The position numbers and the translations under genes were made by a program. A DNA stretch of 60,947 bases from Desmonostoc muscorum FACHB-395 (GTDB lineage Bacteria > Cyanobacteriota > Cyanobacteriia > Cyanobacteriales > Nostocaceae), in NCBI RefSeq assembly GCF_014698035.1, contig NZ_JACJSF010000045.1, positions 1 through 60,947 on the forward strand, read 5' to 3'. Positions 58,334 to 60,947 of this stretch are shown here, piece by piece (the first letter of the stretch is position 1; each line of letters starts with the position of its first letter). Under the pieces are notes generated by a model. It was not told the origin of the DNA and did no database searches. It saw only the letters and a program-made list of their open reading frames with translations.

Positions 58334-59086
58334 ATGTCTGATTCATTTGATGTTCTGTGGTTAAATGCAAGTCCTATTTTGAAGCGTTTTGATAAACCGT
58401 TACTTGATTACTTATCTGGGTATATGAGAATTGCCCAGTGGGAATACCAACAAACCAAAGATGAAGCGAGTTCTATAGATCAAGCTGTGGAGTTGCTGTA
58501 TGATTTTTTAGAATGGCGCGATCGCCCCGTGCATTTAGCGGGACATGGGATGAGTGGTGCGATCGCCTTAACCTTTGCTCGCCGATTTCCCCAAAAAGTG
58601 CGATCGCTAACTCTCCTGGCTGTAGCAGCTCAACCTGCAAACAATTGGCAAGCTCACTATTACTTTCAACGACAACTTTTTAGCATCAGCCGTGAGCTAG
58701 TTTTAGCAAGTACCGTTCGCAGTCTTTTTGGAAATCAACCACCTCATACCACTAAGAAGTTAGTAGCTGCCTTAGATAAAGATTTAGAACAATCTCCTTC
58801 ACAACACTCTTTGTTTAAGTTGGTTTATTTACCCAAGGATGGAGTTTCTATGCCAATGATGGTATGTGGTAGCAAGAGCGATCCGGTAGTCAACCCAACT
58901 GTATTACATGACTGGTTGAATTGGTTGAAGCCAGAAGATAAACTCTGGGAATGCCCACAAGGGTATCATTTTTTTCACTACTTCTATCCTCAACAGGTTG
59001 GCGAAGAGATTTTGAGTTTTTGGAAACGCCACCCTTCGCATTTACTAGAAGCATCTGCACTATCTTTTAGCAGTTCTACAAATTAA
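58334..59086 (+). CDS. Alpha/beta-hydrolase fold protein
   Basis: A 250-residue cytoplasmic protein. The nucleophile elbow is HLAGHGMSGAIALTFARRFP with serine near 77 (G-M-S-G-A), the acid is in VCGSKSDPVVNPTVLHDW near 181, and the histidine in CPQGYHFFHYFYP near 214. Substrate is unknown. It follows flavodoxin by 65 bp on the same strand, with a palindrome between them. Homologues I recall next to flavodoxin in cyanobacteria suggest a conserved pairing, but I could not verify this. Confidence 0.82.
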   Translation: MSDSFDVLWLNASPILKRFDKPLLDYLSGYMRIAQWEYQQTKDEASSIDQAVELLYDFLEWRDRPVHLAGHGMSGAIALTFARRFPQKVRSLTLLAVAAQPANNWQAHYYFQRQLFSISRELVLASTVRSLFGNQPPHTTKKLVAALDKDLEQSPSQHSLFKLVYLPKDGVSMPMMVCGSKSDPVVNPTVLHDWLNWLKPEDKLWECPQGYHFFHYFYPQQVGEEILSFWKRHPSHLLEASALSFSSSTN

Positions 59087-59129
59087 GTTAAGACTAGAGA
59101 GATTCTATGTGAGGCTGCGCTTGATTCAC

Positions 59130-59183
59130 GTAGGGGCAATTCATGTAGACGCAGAGCGGCTTTCCGCAGGGTATTGCCCCTAC
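59130..59183. repeat. Palindromic element GTAGGGGCAAT / ATTGCCCCTAC
   Basis: Eleven-base perfect arms. Between them lies a part of the GTAGACGC-type Nostoc repeat (GTAGACGCAGAGCGGC). It sits between two convergent genes. Confidence 0.8.
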
Positions 59184-59267
59184 AGCCTGTAGTTTTGGAT
59201 AACTCTTATAAGCGCATCTTGAAACAGAAATGGCATTAGATCCCTTCTAAACAAACTTGAAATTCAT

Positions 59268-60185
59268 TTAGCTTACATCCCGATTTTTGGAATTAGCAAC
59301 TTGGGTTTGGTAGTGCCGCCATTTTTCCTGTTGACGCGCTCTTTTCTCCTCGGTGAGGCTATCAAAACAATAGGCACAGGAGATACCCTGCTCATATTTT
59401 GGAGATATTTTATCTTCTTCAGAAATTGGATACCCACAACAGAAACACAACTCATAACTCCCTTCCTGCAACCCATGACTGACAGCTACCCGCTCGTCAA
59501 AGACAAAACATTCACCTTGCCATAAACTTTCTTGTGCCGGAACTTCTTCTAGATACTTGAGAATGCCGCCTTTGAGATGATAAACTTCTGCAAAACCTTG
59601 GGCAAGCATGAAAGATGAAGCCTTTTCACAGCGAATGCCACCTGTACAAAACAAGGCAACCTTTTTGTGTTTAGTTGGATCGAGGTTGTGTACCACATAA
59701 TCGGGAAATTCTCGGAATGATCCCGTTTGGGGATTTTCTGCTCCTTGAAAAGTACCGATATTCACCTCATAATCATTGCGAGTGTCAATCACAGTTACTT
59801 CTGGATCGCAAATCAAATCATTCCATTCTTGGGGACTGACATAAGTGCCAACTTTCTCAGTTGGGTCAATTTCAGGCAACCCCAAAGTGACAATTTCTGA
59901 CTTCAATCGTACCTTCATCCGCTCAAAAGGTGGAGTTTCAGTATAGGACTCTTTGTATTCTAGGTCTGCTAAACGGGGGTCACTACGCAGAAACCAGAGA
60001 ACAGAATCAATCGCCTGACGCGAACCCGCAATTGTACCGTTAATGCCTTCTTGTGCCAACAAAATTGTCCCTTTGACACCTTGCGCTTGGCAGTAAGACA
60101 ACAGAGGATCTCGTTTCTGGGCAAAATCTGGCAGCTTGACAAATTTATACAATGCTGCAATAATTTGAGTGTTTTCTGAATTCAT
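59268..60185 (-). CDS. trhO: tRNA uridine-34 hydroxylase (TrhO, rhodanese family)
   Basis: A 305-residue protein. An N-terminal ACP-like domain (KGTILLAQEGINGTIAG near 37) is followed by a rhodanese domain (about 125-225) with the catalytic cysteine in VALFCTGGIRCEKASSF. A zinc-type Cys cluster follows: CFCCGYP and CAYCFDSL near 247-275. TrhO makes 5-hydroxyuridine at position 34 of some tRNAs in an O2-dependent reaction. It is divergent from tRNA-Ala(UGC), 71 bp away; Ala-UGC is one of the tRNAs carrying this modification in E. coli and Bacillus. Confidence 0.92.
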   Translation of the reverse strand: MNSENTQIIAALYKFVKLPDFAQKRDPLLSYCQAQGVKGTILLAQEGINGTIAGSRQAIDSVLWFLRSDPRLADLEYKESYTETPPFERMKVRLKSEIVTLGLPEIDPTEKVGTYVSPQEWNDLICDPEVTVIDTRNDYEVNIGTFQGAENPQTGSFREFPDYVVHNLDPTKHKKVALFCTGGIRCEKASSFMLAQGFAEVYHLKGGILKYLEEVPAQESLWQGECFVFDERVAVSHGLQEGSYELCFCCGYPISEEDKISPKYEQGISCAYCFDSLTEEKRARQQEKWRHYQTQVANSKNRDVS

Positions 60186-60256
60186 CCCTTTAGTAACAAA
60201 ATAATATAAGTTACAATAGCAACCTCAAACGAAGTTGCCTGCTATTTTAATTTTAT

Positions 60257-60329
60257 GGGGGTTTAGCTCAGTTGGTAGAGCGCCTGCTTTGCAAGCAGGA
60301 TGTCAGCGGTTCGAGTCCGCTAACCTCCA
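60257..60329 (+). tRNA. tRNA-Ala (anticodon UGC)
   Basis: A 73-nt cloverleaf: acceptor GGGGGTT pairs with AACCTCC (one G-U), D arm AGCTCAGTTGGTAGAGC, anticodon stem CCTGC/GCAGG with loop TTTGCAA, and anticodon TGC at 60290-60292. The T arm is AGCGG-TTCGAGT-CCGCT. CCA is not encoded in full beyond the discriminator A. No other tRNA was seen in the window. Confidence 0.97.
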
Positions 60330-60947
60330 TTGGATATAATTTATGTCAAATGCGATCGCTAGTAATACCCAAATAAAACACACCTAAATCAAAATCCCTT
60401 AATCTAGTACGGAATGGGGTTTGGCAATTATTAGGCGAAAAGTTAAGAGATAGGTAAGTTAGTATTACATCCAATCGTCTTATTTTCAAAGCTGTACTTA
60501 GTTAGAAAAATCTCTACATCATGAAATCAACTGTTACCTGACAAAACGTAGGTAATTTTGAGGTTCAAAATTAGCGGTTGAATTTGTTAGCAATGACAGC
60601 AGCCTTACAGCGCTTCCGGCTATTATGCAATACAATTTTCTTCTTACCTCTCTCCTATCATAGCTTTCAGCTTTGAGGCTGTACCTCATAGCCGCCGGAA
60701 GTGCTGTAATTAAATATTCTGCAAAAATATTTCTATTTTGGAGTTATAATCCACATTCTAAACCTCGTCTACCTTGAGAACCGTAGTTTTGTAGCGACTG
60801 TCTTAAAAGTCAAGCGATCGTTGTATCTTAGAAATAGTAATAGACCGTCCCAACCTTGGTCATAATAGACCGCTTCGTAGCATGGGTCACTACAACAATC
60901 TCTTTGACAGAACTCGAACAGTCGCCGGGGTCAAAGCTTTAAACACT
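60330..60947. other. Intergenic end of window with a MITE-like element
   Basis: About 620 bp with no gene that I can support. An inverted-repeat element is at 60605-60709. The end of the window may reach the upstream region of a gene beyond it. Confidence 0.5.
60605..60709. mobile_element. 105-bp MITE-like element, possibly IS630-type
   Basis: TTACAGCGCTTCCGGC and GCCGGAAGTGCTGTAA are 16-bp inverted repeats with one mismatch. TA dinucleotides sit at both ends (TTACAG..CTGTAA), as for IS630/Tc1-type elements that duplicate TA. There is no coding capacity. It recalls the Nezha-type MITEs of Anabaena; identity not tested. Confidence 0.7.

Overview
The window is chromosomal DNA of a filamentous, heterocyst-type cyanobacterium close to Nostoc/Anabaena. 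The basis is: the palindrome GCGATCGC (HIP1) occurs sixteen times in the first 13 kb; short tandem heptamer repeats and palindromic elements of the kind known from Nostoc fill many intergenic gaps; there are plastid-type NDH-1 subunits (NdhF1, NdhD1), SLH-OprB porins, flavodoxin, the cyanobacterial small RNA Yfr1, and a LysR/NnrU/thioredoxin/ndhF1 order that I recall from Anabaena PCC 7120 around all3953 (pacR). No rRNA, CRISPR array, prophage or intact transposase gene was seen.

Layout. 0.2-4.1 kb: a leftward cluster of a Zn-ribbon Ser/Thr kinase with a membrane tail and two membrane-anchored periplasmic binding proteins (PstS-like and Leu/Ile/Val-receptor-like) with matching N-termini and no transporter gene beside them. 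4.4-12.9 kb: pacR-like LysR regulator divergent from an nnrU-family gene, a thioredoxin-like gene, ndhF1 and ndhD1; ndhF1 and ndhD1 are separated by 1.8 kb of toxin-antitoxin genes (hicB with a broken hicA, and a RelE/ParE-type pair). 13-21 kb: an accessory zone with an Rpn-like nuclease, a large dCache-GAF histidine kinase, a Uma2-type nuclease, a glycine-zipper membrane protein with a small partner, and brnA with a frameshifted brnT. 21-32 kb: housekeeping (LapA-like protein, phosphohexomutase, Cas4-like nuclease, PAS histidine kinase, transglutaminase-like protein, Ca2+-ATPase, recF, MgtC-like). 33-46 kb: PEP-synthase-like protein, secreted EF-hand-like protein, baeRF-type protein, DUF1361, two envelope proteins including an SLH-OprB porin, a lipoprotein, and a cbiMQO metal uptake operon. 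47-60 kb: GT39 glycosyltransferase, an OmpR-type two-component system, a PepSY-like protein, Yfr1, a lipoprotein, a second SLH-OprB porin, a mannose-1-phosphate guanylyltransferase with a degenerate mutase domain, flavodoxin, an alpha/beta hydrolase, TrhO and tRNA-Ala(UGC).

Themes. NdhF1 and NdhD1 are the distal proton-pumping subunits of NDH-1L, next to a regulator of carbon assimilation. Envelope and metal functions recur: two porins, Yfr1 (reported to repress porins in other cyanobacteria), Co/Ni uptake, a flavodoxin with a Fur-like upstream site, a Ca2+ pump, and two proteins with DxDxDG loops. Toxin-antitoxin modules and Rpn/Uma2 nucleases concentrate at 9.6-21.1 kb; two of the three toxin genes are disabled while their antitoxins are intact.

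The best candidates for undescribed biology are the kinase plus binding-protein trio (0.2-4.1 kb) and the glycine-zipper two-gene unit (19.0-20.4 kb). All calls come from reading the sequence and from recalled family knowledge; no database search was run.
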